From Lycium barbarum (taxonomy: Eukaryota > Streptophyta > Magnoliopsida > Solanales > Solanaceae): a DNA stretch of 64,000 nt. The position numbers were made by a program, and so were the translations under genes. Every line of letters starts with the position of its first letter. Position 1 is the stretch's first letter. Positions 34,503-45,944 of the stretch are shown here, in pieces. The DNA lies in contig NC_083340.1 in assembly GCF_019175385.1 (NCBI RefSeq), forward strand, positions 15,698,336 through 15,762,335. The letters run 5' to 3'. A model generated the notes under the pieces. That model saw only the letters and a list, made by a program, of their open reading frames with translations. It was not told where the DNA came from and did not search any database.

Positions 34503-34774
34503 CAGTGGCGGACCCAGGATTCAATGGTCCTGAGTGCTCACCTTAAAATTAGCAAAAAATATATTGCTTTGAATAGGATTCGAACTCTACTCCTTCATGG
34601 CTTAGCCTGAAGGCTACAACCTTTCAACCAAAGCACCAAGATCTTTAATTGCTTGTTGGGTGCTATTTATTATTTTATACCAAAAATTCAATATTTTCTA
34701 TATGTCAACATAGAGTATCCTCCATGGTTAATGCGTGCTCAAGCACCAAAAATTGATACATGGGTCCGCCCCGG
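34503..34774. mobile_element. 272-bp hAT-type MITE with tRNA-like boxes (copy 2)
   Basis: The flanking duplication is gtgtccta (34495-34502) and gtgtctta (34775-34782), one mismatch. The ends are CAGTGGCGGACCCAGGATTC and the complement CCGGGGCGGACCCATGTAT. The length equals copy 1 although the interiors are much diverged. On the minus strand an A box TGGTTGAAAGG (34631-34621) and a B box AGTTCGAATCC (34586-34576) start 45 nt apart. It sits in intron 2 of the FBD gene. Confidence 0.88.
34621..34631 (-). promoter_or_regulatory. tRNA-like A box in MITE copy 2
   Basis: TGGTTGAAAGG matches TRGYNNARNNG. The partner B box AGTTCGAATCC (34576-34586) differs from GGTTCGANTCC at its first base only. 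Confidence 0.55.
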
Positions 34775-35360
34775 GTGTCTTATATTGTAACGACCCATTT
34801 AGTCGTTATAGTCTTTTAGGCATTGATTAGCTCACTTTTGACCGAGGAGACTGTTGACACGCTTCCCGAGGTGTCTAGACCGGATTCAGGCAATTTTTGT
34901 GAAAATATAGGCTTAAAGTAAAAAATGGTTGACCCAAAGTTGACTTTTGAGCAAGTGAACTTTTGTCGGAATTTCGTCGATTCCGAGAGGTCCGATGGTC
35001 GTTTAGAACTTGTGTGTGTATTTGGTTCGGTTCCTAATGCACTTGGATGCATTTCGGGACTTGGGTTCGGAATTTGGGATTAAGGCATCGGTAGTTGACT
35101 CGGTCAATGAGACCTCTGTTGCGAATTCTGAGGCCACGAGCGCGTTTGTAGCACGTTTTTATGTGGGTCTATGTGTATGGCATGTGAGCAGATGGCCTCG
35201 GGAACTAGAAAAAAAATCGAATTGAATTGTGAAATTTGGGAAGTATTCTGGTGTCTGGTGCCCGCTTTGGCGGCACCAGCACCGCAGCAGCAGTACCGCT
35301 AGGGCGGTAACCCTGCCGCTGAAGCGATCTAAGCATTTTAGGCTTGACCGCTGGAGCGGT

Positions 35361-35785
35361 CACTACTAAAAAAACAGCGTTTAGTGACGGACGTATTCCG
35401 TCACTAATCAGCATATATCTGTTGCTAAACATGTGTTGCGACGGATTAGCGACGGAATGTCGTCTGTTGCGATTTTGCGCGTTGCTAACCTATTAGCGAC
35501 GGAAAAATGAAATCCGTAGCAAACTTAGCGACAGAGTAGCGACGTATGAAATCTGTTCCACATTATAGCAACGGATTATTTTGTTGCTATTGTTATGAAT
35601 TCCGTGACTAATTTCATATTTCATTTCGTCGTTTTAGTAAATTAGCGACGAAAACTATTGTCGCTAATCCGTCGCAAAATCTTTGAATTATTTGTGCCTG
35701 CATTTAGCGACAATACAATGTTTGTCGCAGTCTGTAGCCTACTGTTTTCCCTCTAGCAACGACCAAAATCCGTCGCAAATCTGTC
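35361..35785. repeat. CACTA left subterminal repeat array
   Basis: Many copies of TTAGCGACGGA and its complement TCCGTCGCTAA with variants are scattered through about 420 bp. In En/Spm elements such motifs bind the TNPA-type protein. Confidence 0.85.
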
Positions 35786-36004
35786 ACAAATATTTTTCTT
35801 CCAATTTTTTTTTATTTTAAATACACCTGTTAACACATACTAAATACAAAGTAATAAATACCCTTAAAATAACTGACATTCACATAAAATAATATTTATA
35901 AAAAAGATTCAAAATAGATAGCGAAATCCTAATCGTTAAGTCCAAAACACCGACAACACCAAGTTGTCAACTACCAAAAGAACCCACACATCCATCAAGT
36001 ATTG

Positions 36005-36133
36005 TTAGTGCATAATTTTGTTCTTTCCAACAAAAAGCAGATAACTTTGTGCTTGAGATCCAAGACCATATATTCTTCTCTTCCTTGTTCCCCTAGCAGC
36101 TTCGTAATATGCTTCACATTGATCAATATCAGA
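36005..36133 (-). pseudogene. CACTA TNP-like terminal exon
   Basis: Reading from a TTGATCTCAG acceptor, the exon encodes SDIDQCEAYYEAARGTRKRR and IYGLGSQAQSYLL, stopping at 36005. The RRIYGLGSQAQS stretch resembles the C-terminal part of plant Ptta/En/Spm accessory proteins. An alternative acceptor (TTTTTGCAG before 36162) gives a different frame without this motif. The upstream exon 36726-36860 joins in phase 0. Only the end of the protein is recognised, so function is doubtful. Confidence 0.5.
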
Positions 36134-36342
36134 CTGAGATCAACATCATTGCCCTTGGCATCCTGCAAAAATTAAAAGAGCTTTAGCCATCCGATATCTT
36201 GTCACGGTTACAGCTTAAGCCGTATAATCCTGAGAAAGAACTACTCTCAATCAATAATGTTTCATTACTTATCAACATCAAAACAGACTTGAAACCAAAA
36301 CTTTAGACTATAAAGAAACTAAAACAAGCCCCACAAAATGCA

Positions 36343-36440
36343 TATATCACAAGTTAATTGGCTGCTAGCACTAAGCTAATACCATATACCACAAGTTAAT
36401 TGGCTGCTAGCACTAAGCTAATACCATATACCACAAGTTT
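36343..36440. repeat. 42-bp tandem duplication in CACTA
   Basis: Two identical 42-bp units start CACAAGTTAATTGGCTGCTA at 36348 and 36390, followed by a 9-bp partial third unit. Exact identity points to a recent duplication. Confidence 0.9.
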
Positions 36441-36725
36441 ACACCTTTTGCTCATGTTTTCCTTTCTATTTTACTGATAAGTTTAATCAATTGCATTAAT
36501 AGCACTTAGATGGTTGGAAAATGTATACAATACACTATGCTTGTGTTGTTCAACCACATCCATTTTAACAAAATATCCCAATTATCTACACGTCATAGCT
36601 AGAACCCTTTACACCAAAACTATAAGTAACATGGAGAAAAGTATCCAAATGTTCAAGTATAAGAAAGGTATGATTTCCAGTGACCCTATTTCATAATTCA
36701 TTAGTTTTGAATTTCATCTACTTAC

Positions 36726-36860
36726 AGCTTCAATATCTTCTTCTGCCAAAGCTTGATAAACTCTAGATCTGCTCATAGGATTAATGCTCCCAAGCAAACT
36801 TGAATAACTTAGCTTGCTGGTGTTTTTTGCATCCTTTAGTATGCAATCAGGGGGTTGCCC
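36726..36860 (-). pseudogene. CACTA TNP-like internal exon
   Basis: It is bounded by a TTTTATGCAG acceptor and a GCT|GTAAG donor. It reads GQPPDCILKDAKNTSKLSYS, then LLGSINPMSRSRVYQALAEE and DIEA with no stop. The borders and open frame support a real exon of the element's gene, running into 36133-36005. I do not recognise a domain in this exon itself. Confidence 0.5.
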
Positions 36861-37916
36861 CTGCATAAAAATTTAAATTGTATTCAATGGGAGAAATTAC
36901 TAGCTTTAAACACTAATATAGGCAGAACTTAAAAAAAAAAAAAAAAAAAAAGGCAAAAGGAACCAAAGCACATGCATGTATATGAAGAATTAGTTGGCCA
37001 TACAGCAATCCATAAAGAAACACAATGCAAATCACATGAGAGATGTGAACAAAGATTTAATAAATGCAAGGGAAGTGTAACTGCAATTATAGTGCCAATG
37101 GGCATGAAGTAAGTAGAATTATTCTACATTCACATCACATGTATTATTTTATTCAAAAACAAAGTAAAAGTGACACTAATATAGCAGTGAAGCGGTAAAC
37201 TTTCTTTCCAATCTCAAAGAAAAATCAGCATATATCTTGTTAAGGATGTAAATTTCAGATGAAAGTATTAGTTACTAGTTTATTTGAGTTGGTTAAGTTC
37301 TTCCATATTTTGAGTTCTAAGAAATTTCTATGCTATCTTTACATCTTTTCTCCCTAGCTACTCCAAAAATAACTTGAAACAATAACTTTTTACCTTTTAA
37401 AGAATCGGACCATGAGTTGACAGAGGAATGTGGAATATGGAAGATTTTGGCAAAATAACGGCTACAACACTAGATCCATCCATATTCACACACCAACTAC
37501 TACACCAATATTTTTAAAAAGTTTGGAGGCAAGGTTACTTGGGATTTTCTTTTCCGCAGATAATTCCTGTGATCTTCATGCTAAAATCTATAAGTTTTTG
37601 AGTTGTAGAATATTTACCAGTAGAATATAGTTTTAGTAATCTGTAGTCTTCAGTCATAAGGACTTGTTAAGGTTCAATCCTCCCCATCTCAACATATGTT
37701 AGTACATTAGTTTTCAAGAGTCAATAACAACTGTGTTCTTTTTGGACCGACTAAAAAAAAATAAGCTTCGCATATACAATTAGGTACTAATTGGCATTTG
37801 TATATTATAAGAGCTGGAAGGTTAAGTTAGTTGTGGACTTGTGGTGGGGTTGTAAGTACCCATCCTTAGATTAAGTCGCCTTTGGTATATGCAGTAACAG
37901 TATTACAAATTCCAGC

Positions 37917-37959
37917 AAAAGCACACCAGTAACAACATAGAACATCAACAGCAATGCAG
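37917..37959 (+). repeat. 43-bp direct repeat in CACTA, copy 1
   Basis: The sequence AAAAGCACACCAGTAACAAC...GCAATGCAG is repeated identically at 39660-39702, 1.74 kb away. The two copies bracket the minisatellite block. Confidence 0.9.
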
Positions 37960-38954
37960 ATTCATGTTTAGCCCAAAAAAAAAAAGCAATGGCTTAGTTC
38001 AAAATGGAACAGCAAGTAACCTTATAGCACAACAGTTCCAACACCAAGATATGTAGGAGCTTAATTCATCAGATGCAATGGCCAAATCACAAATACAACA
38101 ACAGCCCATAAAATGTAGTAGCACATGTCGTTCATTATTAGGCCAAAATGCTATGGCAAAAACCAAGCAACCATTTAATCTCAATTCATTACCGATCATA
38201 GAAGCCAACTGTAGGTAATGGCCAAGCAGCAAAACAACAAAATGTAAAGGCATGAGTCATTAAAATTCAGAACTGCACAACCATTACACCTTAGTTCTCA
38301 AAATAGAAACCAAGTGCAGCAATATGTTCTCAGTGCAACAACACTCAAAATTATCTCAAGGTTCTCCCAACAATGAATTTAAAAGTGCCACAACAGCCTT
38401 TAAGACAGTACACCTTGACAAGGAGATGTAACAACATAGCACCCTTGATCCTAACAGTGTTTTAAACAACAGAATGTGGCAACTACTGCCTGCCCATTTA
38501 ACACTGATAAGGCTCCAATTGCAGTAACGGTTAACCAAAAATATGCAGTAATAGCTTACCTGAAGTTCAGCAGCCAAATGATCCAAAATGCAGTAGTTTC
38601 TTACCAACAAACCCAACTCCAAATGTGGCTCGAAAAACCAACAACAGGCAGCAGTCACTCCATTTCAAGTTTAGCAGCAAATTAGGGATTTCGATAAGCC
38701 CCCAAGTTATGCAAAATGTAACTTCTTAGAATAATGGTTTTACATATACAAAGACTCAATCGAAGTAGCCAATTTACATTGCAATTTTACTACTAAAACG
38801 TATTTCTTATTCCAAGCAAATCATTCTTATAGACAAGTTAATAAACAGTAATTGAAAACCATGAAACGACATTGGTAATTCATAGATTGTATTCAGCCAT
38901 CTTTATTGGCATTCAAGTTCAAAGGAAACTATTGGAGATATGGTGAGATATGGT

Positions 38955-39600
38955 CTGCATTTCTGCACAGTTTTTCAGCATTTCTGCACAATTTTTCAGC
39001 ATTTCTGCACAGCGTTTCAGCATTTTTGCACTGTTTTTCAGCATTTTGGCACTGCGTTTTCAGCATTTCTGCACTGCGTTTCAGCATTTCTGCACAATTT
39101 TTCAGCGTTTCAGCATTTCTGCACTGCGTTTTCAGCATTTCTGCACTGCGTTTCAGCATTTCTGCACGATTTTCTAAACTGCGTTTCAGTATTTTTTTAG
39201 TGTTGTGCTTCAGCAGTGATTTTTTTCTGCACTGCGTATTTGTATTTTTGCACTGCATTTTTCGCATTTCTGCATAGGTTTTTCAGCATTTCTGTACTAA
39301 GTTTCAGCATTTTAGTACAGTATTTTTAGCATTTTTGCACTGCATTTCCGAAATGCTGAAACGCAGTGCAGAAATGCTGAAAATGCAGTGCAAAAATGCT
39401 GAAAAACTGTGCAGAAATGCTGAAACGTTGTGCAGAAATGCTGAAACGCAGTGCAGAAATGCTGAAAAACTGTGCAGAAATGCTGAAACGCAGTGCAGAG
39501 ATGCTGAAAAACTGTGCAGAAATGCTGAAACGCTGTGCAGAAATGCTGAAACGCAGTGCAGAAATGCTGAAAAAGCAGTGTAGAAATGCTGAAAAACTAG
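38955..39600. repeat. 21-bp minisatellite arranged as a large inverted repeat
   Basis: The left arm (about 38955-39290) repeats CATTTCTGCACTGCGTTTCAG-type units. The right arm (about 39353-39600) repeats the complement, GAAATGCTGAAACGCAGTGC-type units. Units are mostly 21 bp, about 15 on the left and 12 on the right, with common variants CTGCG/CACAG. A transcript across it could fold into a hairpin several hundred bp long. Because the unit is a multiple of three, several frames stay open and encode repeats such as FSISAQ, HFCTAF or RNAETLC; these are artefacts. Confidence 0.9.
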
Positions 39601-39662
39601 CATTTTTGCACTGCATTTCATTAGCATTAGCAGTACAAAAATGCTAAAAATACTGTACTAAA
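39309..39662. repeat. Inverted repeats bounding the right minisatellite arm
   Basis: TTTTAGTACAGTATTTTTAG at 39309-39328, continuing to about 39342, has its complement CTAAAAATACTGTACTAAAA at 39643-39662. The pair encloses the right arm. Confidence 0.8.
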
Positions 39663-39702
39663 AGCACACCAGTAACAACATAGAACATCAACAGCAATGC
39701 AG
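39660..39702 (+). repeat. 43-bp direct repeat in CACTA, copy 2
   Basis: Identical to 37917-37959. Confidence 0.9.
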
Positions 39703-39843
39703 CTTTATATCCCATTTGTAACAAAAGCATACATATATCTGAGCATACATATATCTGAGCAGTAACAAAAAGCATACATATATACCATTTGTAAAAATAT
39801 AAAGCAGATTAAAGGAAACATATGAAAATATATATAAATATAC

Positions 39844-39914
39844 CTGGAGATGGCTTGCCACATTCCCTCTTGTAACTCCTTCAACATTCATCAGGTCAAA
39901 ATCTTCTTACGGAC
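39844..39914 (-). pseudogene. GARP (type-B ARR/LUX-like) exon fragment in CACTA
   Basis: The minus strand reads VRKKIL, a frame shift, then LMNVEGVTRGNVASHLQ, followed directly by GTATAT as a splice donor. The motif LMNVxxLTRENVASHLQ belongs to helix 3 of GARP Myb-like DNA-binding domains (type-B response regulators, LUX/PCL1). To my knowledge an intron commonly follows SHLQ in those genes. The rest of the domain (KYRLYLKR) was not found. It is a short, mutated fragment, presumably captured by the CACTA element. With only about 24 residues the call is moderate. Confidence 0.5.
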
Positions 39915-41883
39915 ATTAGAAACAGGACGAAAAAACTAGTCCATTAATATGGAAGTATCCATATAATAAAAGATACACAAAGACTAACCACAGTGATGCT
40001 AAAGAAAATCACCTCCAATGCATAAATATGACTGCAATTTGCGGATACCATTTATGCGGATGACTGCAATTTGAAATCGATTACAGTAGAAAAATCATAG
40101 TACAACAGTAGATGATATACTTTTTTTATCTTTTAATATGTACAAACAAAAAGGTTCCTATATACTTTCATGCAGTAAACAAGAAATGAGATACAATTCT
40201 TATGTAAGGTCTGTAAAATCAACTTTTCTAGCAGCAGTGGAACTGCTGAATTGCCTTAAGAAATTACAAATACCAAAAGAAGCTTCAGTTTCCATATTCC
40301 AAGGGAGCAAATAATACTCCACACCACCTGTCCAACAAGAAAGTGCTAGAATCATTAATTATCGGTTGGCTGCTATAGTCTTGCAACTACAACTTCATAG
40401 TGTTACAAATCACCAAATAGCAAAGGGCATATTATACTCCGCAAGTAGAATCAGTAAAGCACAGAAACATACACTTGGCATGATGTCAATCTATGCCTGC
40501 ACACATAGCTACAATACAAAAAGAGCAAGAACTGCCGAAACGCCCCAAATAGACTCAGCAGAAATCATTCTCACCGTTTTGTCAATAATAATTGAATTTT
40601 GACATGAGTAATCGTCTTATCTCAAGTAATCGTACTAGTTCTCCACAATACAGCATGAACATTTTAATAACAAAATGACGGAAGGAGATCTAGGAACTAC
40701 GCAGATCTTGCAGTCTCAATAAATGTCATTTTAAAAAAGTATATCATCTTCTGTGTTTTAACAAAATGCAGTCATTTCTTTGCATTCTAAAAGACAACAA
40801 TCATGTCAAGTGTAACAGCTTCTATCAAATGCATAACTATATATTAAGAGCAACAGTTTTACCCCAACATACAACAACAAAATGACTAAAAGTGCAGCAA
40901 TTTTTATTCAGGATTTTCGCAATGTAGCATCAATTCTTCTTTGGCAAAAGTAGGCACCAATCAAGTATAGGAGTTTCTATCTCAAAGACCACATATGTTT
41001 GTTGTAAATGCAATCATTCAAACATAGTAAACAACTCTCAAAGTGCAGATACAAAACTCATTCAAATGTAGTAGCAGTTCATCAAATAGCAAAGTAAGGC
41101 ACAAAATATGTCTCCACTATAGCAGTTGCTTGCCTAAAAAACAATCAGCAACCTGACACTTATTTCAGCTTCTAAAGATGCAGTAACATTTCAACCAGGA
41201 TGCATCATTGAAACACTCAGAGCAGCAGCAAAAGGCAACGCAGCCAGAAGTTTTGTCTTCATATCATTAATACAACTGAATGACCTCTAAATGGAAGAAC
41301 AAGCTGAAATAACTTAGTGAAACAGAAAATATCATTCACCTTTTAGTTAAAAAAAATGACAAACTGAAACTGAAACAAAAAAAATTGAGTAAGAAACTCA
41401 GTTCACTAACACTGATTTCAAATCACAGAATATAAAGAATGTTGAGTTCTTCAAGCTTTTTCTCGACATGCAACAAATTAAATCAAACTTTAACCACCAA
41501 ATAATATTATCCTACAAGATTTAGCACAAACAAAGGTCGAATTTCCATTTTCATCAGATTTTGGCCGAAATAGAGATTCCCAACACTTAACCTTCAAATA
41601 AATTATAAACCCAACAGTTTTCAAGACACCCAACTTTGATTTTAGCCAAAAAAAAAAACTTAAAGACACTCTGTCCTTTAGATAATAAGCAAGAAAACAC
41701 ATATATCTTAATTTCGTTTTAGATTTAATGTCAGAAAACACAAAGAAGGAGATAAAGAATAAAGAAACTGCCCATAAAAGATAGAAAAATCAAAACATAC
41801 CTTTCCTTTAGATAAAAGTTGCAGTAGAAGAAGAGAAAAACACAATAGAAACCCTAGATTCACATTATTTTGATCTATGTTGT

Positions 41884-41904
41884 GCTCTCTCTCTCTCTCT
41901 CTAT
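41884..41904. repeat. (CT)n microsatellite in CACTA
   Basis: A CTCTCTCTCTCT run lies in the region that would be the 5' leader of a minus-strand CACTA transcript. Confidence 0.8.
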
Positions 41905-42001
41905 GTTAGCAATTTCGCACACACTCTCTCTCTATCTGTGTTGGCTACTGTGTTTGAACTGAAATGAAATAATGTGTGCCCTAGCTAGGAGATATCTTTT
42001 T

Positions 42002-42425
42002 TTACATTTAACGACGGACTAGCGACGGATTTTATAATCCGTCGCTGAATAATATATTGATTTCTTTTAATAATTAATATTGCGACAAATTTTTCCGTTG
42101 CTGCAAATATATATTTTTTTCGAGAAAAATTAAAGGCCTAGCGACGGATTTTTCGTTGCTGAATCCGTCGCTAATGAAAAATAAAATTTGTCGCGCCTCT
42201 TCTGTTGCTAAATCTGTAGTGAAATTTAAGGCGCCAAAAATTCGCGCTAATTATTAGTGATGAAACTCAGTTTTCGTTGCTAATCTGTCACTATATAATG
42301 AGATAAAATTTTAGTTGCTTTTCTCGCGACAAAATGAGAAATCCGTAGCTAATCCATCGTTAATTAGCGACAGAATATGGTCTGTCGCTAATATTCCGTC
42401 ACTAAACGCTGATTTTTTAGTAGTG
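42002..42425. repeat. CACTA right subterminal repeat array
   Basis: GCGACGGATT and complements (AATCCGTCGCT) recur many times, mirroring the left array at 35361-35785 and ending in the TIR. Confidence 0.85.
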
Positions 42426-43230
42426 GGTCAGGTGATCGCTAGGGCGGCGCCACCGGGGGCTGTCCCAGTACCGCTAAAGCGGGTGACGAGCAGTTAGTGA
42501 TATTAATAAAGTGTTAAAAGCCCTTAGACCCTCATTATGTACCATTTCGATATTTGAGCTTGAAGAAACTGTTCTTAGGGATATTTAGAGGAGAATCTTG
42601 GAGGTAAATCTTGCCCATTTCTTCATTCTTCCTTTAATCCATTATCATGTTAGATTCCCCTTTTCCCTTAATAAACCCATGGTGATGGGAGTTCAAAAAG
42701 GGTTTTGGAAGAACATTGTCTCTAGGATTATTAATGATAAATTGGTGATGTTTATGTTAGATATTAACTAATCTAAATAAGCATATATCTTCCATTTTTA
42801 GCGTCGAATTCCGGAATTGGAGACTTAGGGTTTATACCAAATTTGGAGGTTTTGCTTGAAATCAAAAATTAGGCTAATCCTTGAGTTAATCAATAATTAG
42901 TGGTTGGGTTATGATTACCTAGTACTTAATTTGGTATTTTGTCCCTGAATTTCCCATTTTGCCCTTGTGGGCCCATTTTCTCAATTTCTAGGGTTAGAAT
43001 TGACCTAATTGAAATAGTAGCAATATTAGTTTCATTCTTCATGATTTCTAATATAGAATTCAATTATGCTTAGACTACTTTGGTTCTGAGGTTCAGCGGA
43101 TGGGCAAGGCAAAGGAGTGAGTTGTTGGTGTTGTGATTCGGCAATCCAGGTAGGTTATGGCTTACCTTTGGTGAGACTTCGTATAGCGAAGCATATATTT
43201 AGATTATAATGTCGGAGACAGCATGTGAAC

Positions 43231-45944
43231 TGTTACACCTCAGAAAAAATTTCGTTCATGCACAGTGAATTGACTGACGAAGGGCATGATGCATACGATG
43301 TTTTGATAAGTAAGAAATAATATTTAATGATTCTAAATGAGATTTCAGAGACATTTGAGGTAGGAGACGAAAGTTGTTAAGGAAAGCAAGGTATATGTGG
43401 TGTGTCGGGCAAGAATTATGAGTATCGAATTAATGATGTCTTAATGACATTTTGGAGAAGAATTATAATGTCCCTTATATTGGTAATGAAGTGTCAAGTA
43501 AGTTTCAAGAAGGACCCATGAACCAAATATGGGCATAAGCCATCCAAAAAGGGCGAGTTAAGGAAACATTTTCGGATGATCTGGTTTGGAGGGGCCAAAA
43601 CGCTATTATAAAGTTGGAATTGGGAAAAACACCAAGAATTAAAGTTGTATATAATTGAAAGATATTTCCAACCATAGGTCGTGGGCCCTCACAGCATATC
43701 GGGATCAAAAGTTATGGCCATTCTACGACAGACAGTTTGGGGCAAAGATATCACATTCTGGCGCACTTTGCGGCGCAACATGCGGCTCGCAAACACGACA
43801 TGCGGCCATGCAGTTTCACCGCAAAGTGTGCCAGTGGAATTTGGTCAGTTGGAAAGCTTTGCGACACAACATGCGGCTCGCAGAGCATGTTGTGTCGGTC
43901 CAGAATTTTCTGGACCACTTTAAATATACCCAACTCGACCAAAATCACATTTTTCTTCATTCTTGGCCAAGAAAAACTCTAAAACCCTCTCTAACATTCA
44001 TCCACAAGAGAACTCAAGGGAAATCCATGATCAATAACACCAAATCCATGAACCCAAGTGTATGAAACGTAGCCAACGTTCATCTAATTCAAGAAAACCC
44101 AAAAAAGAGGAGATAGGGTTTTGGTGCTAGAAGGGGATCTTCACTCAAGGCTTGTTCAACCATCATCCAAAGTAAGTTTCATGACCATTACGTGTTGTTT
44201 AAGGTATTGGAAGGTTAAGGTACCCGACTTGTAGAGAAGCATAGCAAATAGGTCATTCAAGAGTGAATAGTGTCATGTTTGAATGGTAGTTGAATTGAAT
44301 CATGAATGTTAGGGTGTTGTGAGTATGAATACGTTATAAATGATATGTAGACCATGAGATAAGTGTGATACGTGGGAAAATGCGATAGCGAACCTATCAC
44401 CATAGTGTGAAGAAATTGGAGATAAATGGTGGATTTTGCCTAAAGTATATAAATGATGATTGTTGCTTGCGATATTGTGAGTTGTGTTGTAGATGTTTAG
44501 GAGTTGATATGAAATACGGGAAAAGTAGTATAAACAAAGGAAGTGCTGCCCAATTTTCTCTAGAATTAGTAGTGCGTTCTTATGGTTGATTGACTAATGT
44601 TAGTACGAATCCTCTTTTGAAGGTAGAGACGCGACATTGAAGAAGAATAAGCGAACGCTAGATTGCTTAAACGAGAAAGGTATGTGAGGCTTAACTCTTC
44701 TTTCAAAAGGCATGAATCTTTTAAGTTTTCCATAATTCTTCTATAAGATGAAGCTCATGAGTCCTTCCATATATAGAATCACCTATGAGCATGATAATGA
44801 TGATAATGAGCTAGAGTATAGAGGTTCGAGAAATTGTGACACGATGTTCCTACAATGCTAATGATGTCATTATTGTTAACACTCGCCTTATGTTTTACTT
44901 CCTTCAAGGTGAGGCATGATACTCATAAAGGTCCATAATACACTCGGGGGTTCACGACCTTACGTCACCCCGACATAGTGCGGTTGTCTTAAAGCCTAAT
45001 GTGTGCTCTTAAAGCTAATGTATGCTATGACAATAAGATAATGAATAATTCTAACTTGTAATACGACTATGGAGTACATGGAATACTAAGAAATAATAAC
45101 ATAATGTTATGACAAGAGATGTATAATGATAATGTGTTATAATTGCTTTATGATGATAAGATTCCACCGCGCCTATATGGCCGGGCATGTCACCGCTAAT
45201 GCGGGCTGCGTACGATTCCACCGCGCCTATATGGCCGGGCATGTCACCGCTAATGTGGGCTGCTATGTTTACACCGAGCCTAAAGGGCCGGGCATGATCA
45301 CCACTAGTGGGCGGCATATGAGGGTTACCCGGACGCGGGTAGCGATGCAGACTATGATATGATGATGTATGTGATGATGTATGGGATGTGATAATATGTA
45401 TGCTATGATTATGTAAAATGTGATATATGTTGAGAGTATGTTGTCCATGATATTCATTCAGGTTATATCTTTCTCTCATGACTCCTGATCTTTCTATTAT
45501 GTTTGTTTATCCTATTCCTGCCTTACATACTCAGTACAATATTCGTACTGACGTCCGTTTTCTTTGGACGCTGTGTTCATGCCCACAGGTAGACAGGGAG
45601 GAGATCTTGCCCCGGATTCTTAGAGGTTGTTAGCTGACTAGAAGCCCTCCATTGTCCCGGAGGTGCATATGATGATTCTTTTGTGTACAATTGTAGATGT
45701 CATCTCTTAGAGGCTCATAGATACTCAATGTGGGTCATGTGGTTTCACAACGCGGATTTTGTGTAAATATATCGATATATGTTGTTGTATAAAAGCATGA
45801 TGTTTGAAATGGAAAGCAGTTTCTTTTGTAAAATAAGCATGAAATTGATAAATGATTGTGGAATGAGTCCAAGAAGTAATAGTACGAGCGGTGCTCGGTG
45901 GTTAGTCCCGGGTACCCGTCGCGGCCCCTAGCTGGGTCGTGACA
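43231..45944 (+). mobile_element. Solo LTR, Gypsy family A (TSD tgaac)
   Basis: A 2714-bp LTR begins TGTTACACCTC and ends GGGTCGTGACA, flanked by tgaac at 43226-43230 and 45945-45949. It is the same family as the complete element at 46373-56554 but in the opposite orientation. It carries the GGTCCAGAATTTTCTGGACC palindrome (43897-43916), a TTTAAATATA box just after it, the CGACCTTACGTCAC block (44955-44968), a minisatellite (45163-45310) and the ACTCAGTAC...ACTGACGTCC block (about 45530-45560). Confidence 0.93.
45163..45310. repeat. GC-rich minisatellite in family A LTR
   Basis: Two near-identical units (CCACCGCGCCTATATGGCCG GGCATGTCACCGCTAA type) start at about 45166 and 45217. A third, diverged unit (ACCGAGCCTAAAGGGCCGGG) lies near 45271. 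Period about 51 bp. Confidence 0.85.

Larger units (their letters stand above)
35361..42425 (-). mobile_element. CACTA (En/Spm) DNA transposon, 7.07 kb, TSD ggt
   Basis: TIRs are CACTACTAAAAAAACAGCG on the left and the complement of CACTACTAAAAAATCAGCG on the right. The 3-bp duplication ggt is at 35358-35360 and 42426-42428. Dense subterminal GCGACGGA repeats occur in both orientations at both ends. Exon fragments on the minus strand resemble a TNP-type protein (36005-36133 and 36726-36860). No large transposase frame (TNPD type) was seen, so it is probably non-autonomous. It also contains a 21-bp minisatellite inverted repeat and a GARP-like exon fragment. Confidence 0.93.

Noticed and set aside
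38955..39600. CRISPR-like regular repeats
   Set aside because: The 21-bp units abut with no unique spacers and the sequence is a plant transposon.
38929..39647. Several long open frames encoding repeats such as FSISAQ or RNAETLC
   Set aside because: They are products of a 21-bp minisatellite whose period is a multiple of three; all frames on both strands stay open. No start context or homology.
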